From a virus: DNA of 40,839 nucleotides. Both the position numbers and the translations under genes were made by a program. This document shows, piece after piece, positions 11,584 through 19,929 of the stretch; position 1 is the stretch's first letter; each line of letters opens with the position of its first letter. The stretch is from IMG/VR virus record IMGVR_UViG_3300045923_000052, positions 1 to 40,839 of that record. One strand, given 5' to 3'. The notes beneath the pieces were generated by a model. That model saw only the letters and a program-made list of their open reading frames with translations. It made no database searches and was not told where the DNA came from.

Positions 11584-13296
11584 ATGATTAAACAACTGCG
11601 ACCATATCAACAAGATGCTCTAAATAATTTACGAGTACGTTTAAAGCAAGTTACACATCCTTTGTTGGTCAATGCATCGGTTGGTGCGGGTAAATCGTTA
11701 ATTATTGCAGAATTATTAAAAATAATAGAGCGTGCTAATTGGAGAGCATTATGTCTTACAATGAACTCTACTCTAATTCAACAAAATTCTGAGACTTATA
11801 TTGAGCAAGGTGGAAATTCAGGAATATATTGTGATGGTTTGCATAAAAAACAATTTAAACAAAATGTCATTTATGCAAGCCCTCATTCAATAGTACAAGG
11901 CATTAAGAAAGGACATCCAATATCTAACGTTAAATTCAATTTAATAGTAATTGATGAATGTCATAATATTAATCCGGGTGATCGCAATTCAATGTATATG
12001 CGAATTTTGAATCATTATGGATTAATGGCACAAACCGAACAATATAGTTATAGAATTGTCGGGTTAACGGGTACACCTTATCGAGGTAAAGGCATTAGTA
12101 TTGTCGGTGACGATCAATTCTTTAAAGAGGAAGTTTGCTCAATATCTACATCCTGGCTAATAGAAAATAATTATTTAACAAAACCAACATTTGAAAAACC
12201 ACATGTCGAAAGCTTCGATATGAATAATTTATCTATCGATAAAATGGGTAAATTCAAACACAAAGAATTACAAGCATGCATTGATAAAAAAGAACGCCTA
12301 ACAGCTAAAATTATGCAGGAAATAATTTCATTTGTTGAAGGTGGAAGACAAGGAGCTTTTATATTTGCTTCTACTGTGAAACATGCAAAAGAATGTATGG
12401 ATAATTTACCTGATAATCTTTCCGCTTGTATTACTGCAACCACTTCACATGATGATAGAAAAGAAATATTACAAAAAGCTAAAGCAGGTGAGATAAAATA
12501 TTTAGTGAATGTTGCAACATTGTTAGTTGGTGTTGATGTTCCTAACTTCGATGTATGCGCCTGGTTACGCCCGACAGAAAGCTTGACTTTATATACGCAA
12601 GGTATTGGACGTGTGCTAAGATTGTCTCCTGGTAAAGAATGTGCTTATATTTTGGATTATGCAGGAAACTTAGAAAGACATGGGGATATTGATGATCCAA
12701 TTATTAATGAAGCTCTTAAGCCGAAAAAAAAAGAGGATCCAGATTATTGTATTCCATGTCATATTTGTGGAACAAAAAACAAAGTAACTGCCAGACGATG
12801 TATAGGACTACCAAATAATAAACGATGTGATTATTATTTTATATTTAAACCTTGTAAAAAATGTAATTGTGAAAATGATATCACTGCTCGTAATTGTAGA
12901 TCGTGCGATACAGAACTTATAAATCCTAACGCGAAGTTACGCATGACAAAAGATCAAACCATCGAATTAGATGTCAAACAAGCAAAATATTGGATATCTG
13001 ACCATGGCTTAACCAATACACCTATCATCCATGTTATGTATCAAACGCAACAAATTAATGTGTTTGAGAATTTCTATACTACTAACGATCAGGCACGCAT
13101 GATTCTATATGCCAAATTTGTAAAACTACATGTGGAACATCCATCGGAATATTTTATGCATTTAAATAAAATGAATGTTATTCATAAAATAGTTTATAAA
13201 GAAAAACTAAAAACACCTTATAAAATAAAATGCAAATTGAACAGAAATAATAAATTAACAGTAGTTCAAAAGTATTTTAATGATAATATACTTTAA
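11584..13296 (+). CDS. SF2 DEAD/DEAH-type helicase with zinc ribbons
   Basis: 570 residues. Motifs in order: RPYQQDAL (Q-like, 6-13), Walker A ASVGAGKS (31-38), DECH (124-127), LTGTPYRG near 164, then motif VI QGIGRVLR near residue 340. This is the RAD25/UvsW-type superfamily 2 layout. After about residue 385 come paired cysteines (CIPCHICG, CKKCNC, CRSCD), one or two zinc ribbons that may grip DNA. Phage helicases of this type remodel forks and D-loops. Last gene of the rightward operon; its stop shares the TTAA with the stop of the convergent nuclease gene. Confidence 0.85.
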   Translation: MIKQLRPYQQDALNNLRVRLKQVTHPLLVNASVGAGKSLIIAELLKIIERANWRALCLTMNSTLIQQNSETYIEQGGNSGIYCDGLHKKQFKQNVIYASPHSIVQGIKKGHPISNVKFNLIVIDECHNINPGDRNSMYMRILNHYGLMAQTEQYSYRIVGLTGTPYRGKGISIVGDDQFFKEEVCSISTSWLIENNYLTKPTFEKPHVESFDMNNLSIDKMGKFKHKELQACIDKKERLTAKIMQEIISFVEGGRQGAFIFASTVKHAKECMDNLPDNLSACITATTSHDDRKEILQKAKAGEIKYLVNVATLLVGVDVPNFDVCAWLRPTESLTLYTQGIGRVLRLSPGKECAYILDYAGNLERHGDIDDPIINEALKPKKKEDPDYCIPCHICGTKNKVTARRCIGLPNNKRCDYYFIFKPCKKCNCENDITARNCRSCDTELINPNAKLRMTKDQTIELDVKQAKYWISDHGLTNTPIIHVMYQTQQINVFENFYTTNDQARMILYAKFVKLHVEHPSEYFMHLNKMNVIHKIVYKEKLKTPYKIKCKLNRNNKLTVVQKYFNDNIL

Positions 13297-13664
13297 CTAA
13301 ACGCAGTATTTAGTGTGTTTTGATAAAACTTGGTAATGATTATTTTTATATCATCTACATTATCAGACCAGGTGGCCCAATAACCATCCTCTATCATCTG
13401 ATTCATAAACGACAATTGGCCTTTGTTTGGTTTCTTTCCCGCGTCTTTTACTTCTATCCATAAACCACAATAAGTAGCATTACTTTTACTTATTAAAATA
13501 TCAGAAACATCCGCTTTCGTTCCCATACGCTCTAGCATTTGCCAATTCTGATATCCGCGTTTCCCTTCTAACGGAAAATGAAAAAAATGCTTTTCCAAAT
13601 CTGTGTGATGTTTAATCCATTCATAAATTTCAACGCACATTTTTGTTTCATTACCAACTTTCAT
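13293..13664 (-). CDS. VRR-NUC domain nuclease
   Basis: 123 residues, a complete stand-alone VRR-NUC domain: HFPLEGKRG, MGTKADVSDI (catalytic D), GLWIEVKDAGKKPNKGQL (catalytic E-x-K), then WATW. VRR-NUC proteins are PD-(D/E)XK nucleases that in phages cut branched or flap DNA. Its ATG overlaps the lysozyme stop as ATGA. It is the last gene of the late transcript, convergent with the helicase gene. Confidence 0.85.
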   Translation of the reverse strand: MKVGNETKMCVEIYEWIKHHTDLEKHFFHFPLEGKRGYQNWQMLERMGTKADVSDILISKSNATYCGLWIEVKDAGKKPNKGQLSFMNQMIEDGYWATWSDNVDDIKIIITKFYQNTLNTAFS

Positions 13665-14161
13665 TTATACGCGCCATAAGTTAGTCGGTAACAAATATCA
13701 CTTATTCTATCGGGTTGTACTTGATGCGCCCATTTAGTTCCACGTAAATCTAAACAGGCATTGGTATAATCTTTCTTCGTTAAATATTTTATAAAATCAT
13801 CAAATTTTAAAAGTTTTGGTAAACCCATATTAAAGCTTAATTCTACAATAACTCCTTTACGGACATCATCTTGTATTGTATACCAGGGCAGATTTTTAAC
13901 ATCCATCCAAGCCTGGGTTATATCTTCATTTAAAATGAAATTAATCGCAGAATCGGATAAACGACCATTTAATCGTTTATCAATAAGATGCCCAACCCCT
14001 ATCGTCCAATAGCCTAAAGAATCTTGATAAGCAGATGGTTCATTGCCTTCATGATTAAAAAGTTGTTTTTTTAATTTATCATCTAAAACTGGTAAATAAT
14101 CTATCATAATATTAGTCTTGATAATTTTCTTTTGAAATAGGGAGAACAATTTGTTCAACAT
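13661..14161 (-). CDS. Endolysin, T4-type lysozyme (GH24)
   Basis: 166 residues. Catalytic triad spacing is exact for phage muramidases: E38 (NHEG), D47 (YQDSLG), T53 (YWTIGVGH), i.e. E-8-D-5-T. It cleaves the MurNAc-GlcNAc bond. No clear signal peptide, so a holin is needed for release. Start 14161 has GAGG nine bases upstream but lies within the previous gene; ATG 14107 (MIDYLPVL) would give the usual lysozyme N-terminus yet has no ribosome site. Confidence 0.9.
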   Translation of the reverse strand: MLNKLFSLFQKKIIKTNIMIDYLPVLDDKLKKQLFNHEGNEPSAYQDSLGYWTIGVGHLIDKRLNGRLSDSAINFILNEDITQAWMDVKNLPWYTIQDDVRKGVIVELSFNMGLPKLLKFDDFIKYLTKKDYTNACLDLRGTKWAHQVQPDRISDICYRLTYGAYK

Positions 14162-14294
14162 TCATTAATGCCTCATCGGTTGCTTTTACTGCATCTAATA
14201 ATTTATGGCGCTCTTCATCAAAATAAAAGAAACTAAATGTTGATAATAAAAAAAATAATAAAAAGAAAAATAATATTACATTTTTGTTTTTCAT
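14112..14294 (-). CDS. One-helix membrane protein in lysis cassette
   Basis: 60 residues: short basic start (MKNKNV), one membrane helix rich in F and L (ILFFFLLFFLLSTFSFFYF), then a charged helical domain. An N-in, C-out protein directly before the endolysin fits an inner-membrane spanin or a pinholin-like holin; sequence alone cannot separate them. Its 3' end overlaps the endolysin frame. Confidence 0.55.
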   Translation of the reverse strand: MKNKNVILFFFLLFFLLSTFSFFYFDEERHKLLDAVKATDEALMNVEQIVLPISKENYQD

Positions 14295-14310
14295 ATAGAC
14301 TCAATTAAGA

Positions 14311-14334
14311 GCCGCGCTAGTTGCATCACGCGGC
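14311..14334 (-). terminator. GC-rich hairpin before the lysis genes
   Basis: GCCGCG (14311-14316) pairs with CGCGGC (14329-14334) around a 12-nt loop. On the - strand the stem is followed by TCTTAATT rather than a clean T run, so it may be a weak terminator or a processing stem separating lysis genes from the fibre genes. Confidence 0.4.
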
Positions 14335-14373
14335 AATAAGGAAAAGTGGTTTAACCTCATTATCAATGTATCA

Positions 14374-14592
14374 TTACTCTTGAGGTGGTACAACCTCTTT
14401 CGAGGCTTCTTCATTTAGCATTTTAACTACCGTTTCTGCTTCTGTTTGTGCACCCAACAAAGCATTATGATTAGCTAAATGCTTTTTAACATCTAATTCT
14501 TTTTCATTTAATACTTGCGTACTTCCTTTAACAGCATTATTTAAAGTACTCAAACGTTGTTTATAATTATCCAAAATCTTCTGTAAAGGCAT
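14374..14592 (-). CDS. Small coiled-coil protein
   Basis: 72 residues, helical and charged (MPLQKILDNYKQRLSTLNNA ... KKHLANHNALLGAQTEAETV), ending VVPPQE. No membrane segment. Position between fibre and lysis genes suggests a structural chaperone or lysis accessory protein; no family recognised. Confidence 0.55.
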   Translation of the reverse strand: MPLQKILDNYKQRLSTLNNAVKGSTQVLNEKELDVKKHLANHNALLGAQTEAETVVKMLNEEASKEVVPPQE

Positions 14593-14618
14593 GCTTTAAT
14601 CCTCTTAAATGATATTTT

Positions 14619-14882
14619 TCAACCTGCTTGTGCTTCATCAACCATAGCAGATGCACCCGCATTAATTCCTGTAGATGCAAGTTTGGAGACTTCTGCAAGA
14701 GCAGGATTTACAACAGCTGCGACCGCAGGTTGTTTAGATGCTATGAATGATTCTAATTTACTTATTAACAATTGTATTTCTTGAATAATCATAGCTACTA
14801 GTTCAGGTTCTTCAGTTGCTAATTCATTCTCTACAATCGTTAAAAGATGACTACTTAATAAAGTAATTAATAATGATGACAT
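14619..14882 (-). CDS. Small amphipathic hypothetical protein
   Basis: 87 residues. The N-terminus is moderately hydrophobic (MSSLLITLLSSHLLTIVENE), followed by helices and an alanine-rich end (NAGASAMVDEAQAG). Could be membrane-associated. Late-operon position beside the lysis genes; function unknown. Confidence 0.55.
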   Translation of the reverse strand: MSSLLITLLSSHLLTIVENELATEEPELVAMIIQEIQLLISKLESFIASKQPAVAAVVNPALAEVSKLASTGINAGASAMVDEAQAG

Positions 14883-14898
14883 GTTTTATATCCTTATA

Positions 14899-15753
14899 TT
14901 AAACAAAATAATTTCCCCAAAAATCTATGCCCTGTGCTACACCTGTCGGAACTTGTGTGGTACTTATGAAAGTTCCTGATATTCCCGATCCCACACCAAC
15001 AATCTGTATACTCTGTGATGCAATATATCCTAACAAACTTGCAGCACCTGCGGGATAGGTAAAACCTCCTACCGCATTGCAATATTGCACGCCTGCGGAA
15101 GCATAAGGAGCTACAGGAAGACTTAAATATAAATTACCTGATGCTGTTGTGTAAGTTGGTGTAAATACAATTCTACTCTGAAAAAAACATATTCCGTTAG
15201 TAGTTCTATAAACTTGTGTACGTGAAGAATAAGAAACGGATAAATCACCTGGTGTTGCAAAAGTTATTGTTGGTGTTGTTGTTAAAAAATTACCAGAAAC
15301 AGCGGAATTATCTGCTAAAAATAAAGCATTCCAACATGATGCCGCACCTGTTGGAGATTGTGCTATGCAAGTAATTAATACCGATGCACCAGGAGGTACA
15401 CCAATTAATACGCTCGCATCCTGTCCACTAAGCTGTAGTGAGGCAGATGCTAAATTTACTATTAAATAACTTTGACCAAGCGCTACGGTATTAGAATAAG
15501 GGATATATATTTGTTGGGCTGTAGATCCTGTGAAAAATTGCAAATAAGTACTAGAAACTGTTAATCCATATGATACAGCGCTTGTCACAGTTGTTGTAAA
15601 AGCTTGATTCATATTATTTGCACTTAAATTCTTATTGGCATCCCAGCCAGCCCATGCTGATGCGGCGGGAGCCGTGGTGACCGATGCAACCGCCGTACCA
15701 CCTTTATTTATTGCTAAAGGAAAAGGGCCATTAACCGAATTATTTGTAGTCAT
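14899..15753 (-). CDS. Fibre/receptor-binding protein, variant 3
   Basis: 284 residues. Begins MTTNNSVNGPFPLAINKGG, nearly the same as the start of the next fibre gene upstream (MTTNNATNAPYPLSAAQGG), so the two share an attachment segment. The body is rich in S, T, G and N with alternating hydrophobics, as in trimeric beta-structured fibres. The C-terminal half differs from the other two fibre genes and probably carries a different binding tip. Confidence 0.65.
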   Translation of the reverse strand: MTTNNSVNGPFPLAINKGGTAVASVTTAPAASAWAGWDANKNLSANNMNQAFTTTVTSAVSYGLTVSSTYLQFFTGSTAQQIYIPYSNTVALGQSYLIVNLASASLQLSGQDASVLIGVPPGASVLITCIAQSPTGAASCWNALFLADNSAVSGNFLTTTPTITFATPGDLSVSYSSRTQVYRTTNGICFFQSRIVFTPTYTTASGNLYLSLPVAPYASAGVQYCNAVGGFTYPAGAASLLGYIASQSIQIVGVGSGISGTFISTTQVPTGVAQGIDFWGNYFV

Positions 15754-15761
15754 AAATCACC

Positions 15762-16277
15762 TTAAGCGACAGTTAAATTACCTTGTGCAGCAATCACAGC
15801 AAAAGTAGTATTAGCTGTTATACAAACAATTGTCACACTGTCATATTGATTAGTGGATGTTAAGGAACCCGCAGCAGATGTTGCGGCATTACCAAAATGA
15901 ATAGTCTGACCAGTATTAGCTTGTAAAATCCATCCTGCAGCACCTTTACCAGCAATTGCAAATGTAGAACCTTCTGGAGCTGTAGCAGGTATTGTAACTG
16001 TTGTTTGACTAGCATTACTTATAATATAACCTTGGTTTACAACAGCTGCTTGTGTGGTTCCTGAAACATCATTCCAAGTAGTTCCATTTAAAGTTTGAGC
16101 CACAGGATCGGAACCTGCAACCCCAACCAATACTTGACCTGCTCCTAGGACTACGGAATTAGCAGGACTAGCACCTTCACCAATTAGAACCCCATGCGCT
16201 ATTGGACTTGCAACACCTAATCCACCTTGTGCGGCTGATAATGGATAAGGCGCATTTGTAGCATTATTAGTAGTCAT
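15762..16277 (-). CDS. Fibre/receptor-binding protein, variant 2
   Basis: 171 residues. The N-terminal 20 residues match variant 3, and the C-terminal ~95 (from TTQAAVVNQGYIISNASQTT to QGNLTVA) match the C-terminus of the 582-residue fibre encoded upstream, with shared runs such as ANTGQTIHFGN and SLTSTNQYDS. It is thus a mosaic joining the base of one fibre to the tip of another. Confidence 0.7.
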   Translation of the reverse strand: MTTNNATNAPYPLSAAQGGLGVASPIAHGVLIGEGASPANSVVLGAGQVLVGVAGSDPVAQTLNGTTWNDVSGTTQAAVVNQGYIISNASQTTVTIPATAPEGSTFAIAGKGAAGWILQANTGQTIHFGNAATSAAGSLTSTNQYDSVTIVCITANTTFAVIAAQGNLTVA

Positions 16278-16290
16278 CTTTAATCCTTAA

Positions 16291-18039
16291 TTAAGCTAAA
16301 GTTATATTACCTTGTGGGCCACCAATAGATGCCCACGTCGTATTTGCAATAATACATATTAAATCAATACTATCGTATTGATTGGTGGATGTTAAAGAAC
16401 CTGCAACAGATGTCGCAACATTACCAATATGAATCGTTTGTCCTGAATTAGCTTGTATAATCCAACCACCGGCACCTTGACCTTGTACCGATACTCTATC
16501 ACCTACATTCATAGTAGATGGTAATGTTATGGTTGTTTGTAATGCATTATTAATTACATAACCATTTAGAACAGCAGCGGCTTGACTTGTTCCTGCCACA
16601 CTATTCCACATCATGATTTGACTTATAGTTGCCAAAGTTCCTGAAGTGGGCAGTGTGATATTAGTATCACCTGTCAAATTAAATTGAGTGGTAAAACTTC
16701 CAGAAAATAAAACGGCACCCCCCAAGGTTATTGTAGAACTTGGTGCATTTGCCACACCAGTACCACCGGATGCAGGTGATATGATTCCAGCTGTTTGACC
16801 AAATTGAATAAATACAATGGGATCTGTACCTACTGTCACAACAGTAGCCGTTTGCAACCATCCTGTTCCTGCATTAACAGTTCCGTTTACAACAGGCACA
16901 ATACCAGAATTAGTAATATCAGAACCTGTATCATAATTAGCCGCTCTTGTTAGAACCCAATTAGATGATCCAGAACCAACAGTGGTAACCGTATAAATTC
17001 CATTGTAAGCAGGAGTGCTTTCATTCTTGATTAAAATTCTATCATTTAAACTAGCGGTATATCCATCAATAGCAAACGCCGCTTGTGAACCTGCATTGGT
17101 AAGTGTTGCACCCACACCAGATGAACCATTGTTATAGGTTGCATTCAATGTAGTAGTTGATGCAGCTTGAACGGCCATTTGCGGTGTTAAACCTACAACA
17201 ACCATATCAACATAATTTTTAGTTGCCGCATCTTGGGCGTTAGTTGGATCGGATACACCAATAATCAAATTAGAATTCATATTTATTGATTGTGCCTGTG
17301 CTATTAAATCAATCGATTCAAACGTTGGACTACTTCCATTAGTAACTACATTAGCAGGGTTCAATAAAATAAATGCGCTAAAACCATCCGAATAAACAAA
17401 TTCAGCTGTTTGATGAATTAATATTTCACCACCAATTAGCGCATTGCCATTACTCAAAACAATAGGATGTGTTGCACCATTTACAGTTAATGTGGAAGCG
17501 CCTGTATTGCTATGAATCACATTTAAAAATACACCAAAACCACCTAAAATCATATTATTTAAAGGTAAGACATTGGCTATATAAGCATTAGCAGTTCCTG
17601 TATCTAGAGCATAATTATAGCCATTTTGTTGCACTATATATACATCAGCAGGAGTTGCTGTTGGGTTTAATAATGTGAATGTATTGTTATCAGCATTATA
17701 AATAAATAGATAGGTGCCTCCTTGAGAAATATCTCCAGGATTTGGAGCACCTGCAAAAGTATCTATTTCAACAGGTGGTAAAGAATTTATTTGTAATGTT
17801 GGACTGGTGGTATTATTTTGTAAACTTCCTGAGTTAAAAGAAACCAATAAACCATTAGTTAAGCTTGTGACAGGCGGTGACAAATTAACGACAAAGGCAT
17901 CATCTACTCCTCCAATAGAGGAAGTATTGAATAGTGATTGCTGCACTTCTTGCTTTGTGACAGCATCACCCCCACCCCCGCCACCTGTTGGTACACCAAA
18001 CACTTCTAACCATTTTAGAAACTCTGAAGGCACTATCAT
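16291..18039 (-). CDS. Long tail fibre protein, variant 1
   Basis: 582 residues from ATG 18039, chosen because GGAGG precedes it by 7 and it forms an ATGA overlap with the previous stop. After a short head (MIVPSEFLKWLEVFG) comes a six-glycine linker, then repeated S/T/N-rich beta domains, DPTNAQDAATKNYVD (a motif typical of phage fibres), and a C-terminal module repeated in variant 2. Likely recognises the host surface at the tail tip. Confidence 0.75.
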   Translation of the reverse strand: MIVPSEFLKWLEVFGVPTGGGGGGDAVTKQEVQQSLFNTSSIGGVDDAFVVNLSPPVTSLTNGLLVSFNSGSLQNNTTSPTLQINSLPPVEIDTFAGAPNPGDISQGGTYLFIYNADNNTFTLLNPTATPADVYIVQQNGYNYALDTGTANAYIANVLPLNNMILGGFGVFLNVIHSNTGASTLTVNGATHPIVLSNGNALIGGEILIHQTAEFVYSDGFSAFILLNPANVVTNGSSPTFESIDLIAQAQSINMNSNLIIGVSDPTNAQDAATKNYVDMVVVGLTPQMAVQAASTTTLNATYNNGSSGVGATLTNAGSQAAFAIDGYTASLNDRILIKNESTPAYNGIYTVTTVGSGSSNWVLTRAANYDTGSDITNSGIVPVVNGTVNAGTGWLQTATVVTVGTDPIVFIQFGQTAGIISPASGGTGVANAPSSTITLGGAVLFSGSFTTQFNLTGDTNITLPTSGTLATISQIMMWNSVAGTSQAAAVLNGYVINNALQTTITLPSTMNVGDRVSVQGQGAGGWIIQANSGQTIHIGNVATSVAGSLTSTNQYDSIDLICIIANTTWASIGGPQGNITLA

Positions 18040-18224
18040 GGTTGCGCCTCCCATTGACTAATATTCGTAATATTTGTGCCATCATTTTCAAAAGTTTGAA
18101 TATAGGTAATGCCGCTATAAACAACGGTTATGGTATCTACAAAACCACCGTCATAAGTAAAGGATTGCGCCAAAGAATCTAAAGGTAATCCAACGCCATT
18201 GGAGGCAGTTATTGTTTCACTCAT
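18036..18224 (-). CDS. Small protein between TerS-like and fibre genes
   Basis: 62 residues (MSETITASNGVGLPLDSLAQ at the start; FTYDGGFVDTITVVYSGITY), predicted beta-rich. It is linked by ATGA overlaps to both neighbours, so certainly translated with them. The sequence style resembles the fibre proteins; a fibre connector or chaperone is possible. Confidence 0.6.
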   Translation of the reverse strand: MSETITASNGVGLPLDSLAQSFTYDGGFVDTITVVYSGITYIQTFENDGTNITNISQWEAQP

Positions 18225-18712
18225 TTCTTTACACTCCCTAGCATAATTTGCTGATAAATTTTTGATGCTTCGTTAGGATCGTCTGTGTTGATTCCCAATG
18301 TATCATCTTGATTATTGCCCGTAAACATTTCCTCTTCATGTGAATTACTAGGTGAAACTTCACGCCATCCTGCACGTGTTTTTAAATAAAACATGATTGC
18401 GGTTAAATTATTACAATCAATTTGTTGTAATAATTTACCGGCTGCATAAGCATGCATTTTAGAGCGTCCTTTTTTCAAAAACTTTTTTGCTTCGGGATCT
18501 CTATTAATTGCCAATTCAAAACATTTTTTGCTTATTCCGAAATAATTAGCTAATTGTTCTACATTCAATCGTGCTGATAAAGAGGATAATTGTTGTTTTT
18601 CTTCCTCAGTAAAAGCAAATGGTTTGCTTCTTTTTTCGTCAGGAGCGTTATTTTTTTGTTCTATTAATTGTTCAACTACTTTTTTATCTTGTTCATTGTC
18701 AAATAAATTCAT
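18221..18712 (-). CDS. Small terminase-like DNA-binding protein
   Basis: 163 residues from ATG 18712, with AAGGAG six bases upstream; a longer frame to 18778 lies within the methyltransferase gene. The core LNVEQLANYFGISKKCFELA is a helix-turn-helix, followed by KGRSKMHAYAAGKLLQQIDC and MFYLKTRAGW, the pattern of TerS-like small terminase subunits. It would bind the packaging site. Unusually it lies more than 20 kb from the large terminase but directly behind a ParB-methyltransferase, a neighbour often seen with small terminases. Confidence 0.65.
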   Translation of the reverse strand: MNLFDNEQDKKVVEQLIEQKNNAPDEKRSKPFAFTEEEKQQLSSLSARLNVEQLANYFGISKKCFELAINRDPEAKKFLKKGRSKMHAYAAGKLLQQIDCNNLTAIMFYLKTRAGWREVSPSNSHEEEMFTGNNQDDTLGINTDDPNEASKIYQQIMLGSVKK

Positions 18713-19922
18713 GTCCGTCTCCTTCATGTATGGCTTTTTTATTGGTAAATTTTTGCCATCTACGAATAATGACATCACAAAATTTGGGATCTAATTCCAT
18801 AGTTAAAGCCCTGCGCATGGATTTTTCACAAGCTATTATAAGTGTACCCGATCCTCCGAAAGGATCATAAATATACTCACCAGGATTAGTATGATGATTG
18901 ATAGACCGCAAATAAATTTCAACAGGTTTTTGAGTCGGATGAGATGTTTTATCTTTTTCACTTTGAACCGTAGCAACATCCCAAACGGTCATCTGTGTAC
19001 GCCCTCCTAACCAATTACGTTCAGCACCTTTTTTAACTGCATACCAACAAGGTTCATGCTTCCAATGATAATCAGAGCGACTTAATGCATGCACGTTTTT
19101 GTTCCAGATGATTTGTTGCTTTACTTCAAAACCTGCTCTCCTAAGACCATCCATTACCACGTCCGTGAATGCGCTTGCATGCCAAACATAAGCAACCGAA
19201 CCGGGAAATAAAACATAAGCATCATACCAATCCGCTTTATCATCATTCATCAAATTTGATGTTTCTTCACGTTCGGTCTTTTTACGTCCTTTTGCATCAG
19301 CACGCCAATTAGCTTCATATTTCACGCCATAAGGAGGATCGGTAATCATAGTATTTGGTCTTTGACCATTCAATAATTTATCGACATGATCTTGCATAGT
19401 ACTATCACCGCACATCAATCTATGATCACCCAATAACCAAACATCTCCCTCTTTCGTCACAACATCATCTTGAATCTGTTCTATAGCATTTTCATCATTA
19501 TTATTAAAACCATCTAATAATAATTCAGGATTTAATATTTCGTTTATTTCTTCGCCTGTAAATCCTGTTAAATTCAAATCAAAATTATTAACATGTAAAT
19601 CCAGCATTTCATTAGATAATATTGCACTATCCCAGGATGAACTCATTGCAATTCGATTAGCAGCTAATATATAAGCTTTTTTATGCGTTTCATCCATATG
19701 TTCATGAACAATGACAGGAACCGTATTTAATCCCAATTTAATTGCAGCAGCTACACGCGCATGACCGCTAATAATGACATTGTTTGGATCTATTTCAATT
19801 GGATCATTAAATCCAAAATTTAAAATACTTTGCGCTATTTCATCTATTTGCTTGGATGAATGTACACGAGCATTCTTATCATAATTAATTAATTCACCAA
19901 TATTTTTTTCAATAATATTCAT
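18699..19922 (-). CDS. ParB-domain DNA methyltransferase
   Basis: 407 residues. Residues 1-90 are a ParB/Srx-type domain (NARVHSSKQIDEIAQSI, VIISGHARVAAAIKLG). The rest is an amino-methyltransferase with DPPYGV (195-200) ahead of DPFGGSGT (353-360), the beta-class order, plus HPTQKPVEI. It should methylate adenine N6 or cytosine N4, protecting phage DNA from host restriction. No matching endonuclease is nearby, so it is an orphan methylase. Confidence 0.9.
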   Translation of the reverse strand: MNIIEKNIGELINYDKNARVHSSKQIDEIAQSILNFGFNDPIEIDPNNVIISGHARVAAAIKLGLNTVPVIVHEHMDETHKKAYILAANRIAMSSSWDSAILSNEMLDLHVNNFDLNLTGFTGEEINEILNPELLLDGFNNNDENAIEQIQDDVVTKEGDVWLLGDHRLMCGDSTMQDHVDKLLNGQRPNTMITDPPYGVKYEANWRADAKGRKKTEREETSNLMNDDKADWYDAYVLFPGSVAYVWHASAFTDVVMDGLRRAGFEVKQQIIWNKNVHALSRSDYHWKHEPCWYAVKKGAERNWLGGRTQMTVWDVATVQSEKDKTSHPTQKPVEIYLRSINHHTNPGEYIYDPFGGSGTLIIACEKSMRRALTMELDPKFCDVIIRRWQKFTNKKAIHEGDGHEFI

Positions 19923-19929
19923 AAAAACC

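Noticed and set aside
13296-13321. Strong terminator after the helicase gene
   Set aside because: The ACTAAA/TTTAGT stem is only 6 bp of mostly A-T pairs and the T stretch is interrupted by G, so I do not call it as a terminator.
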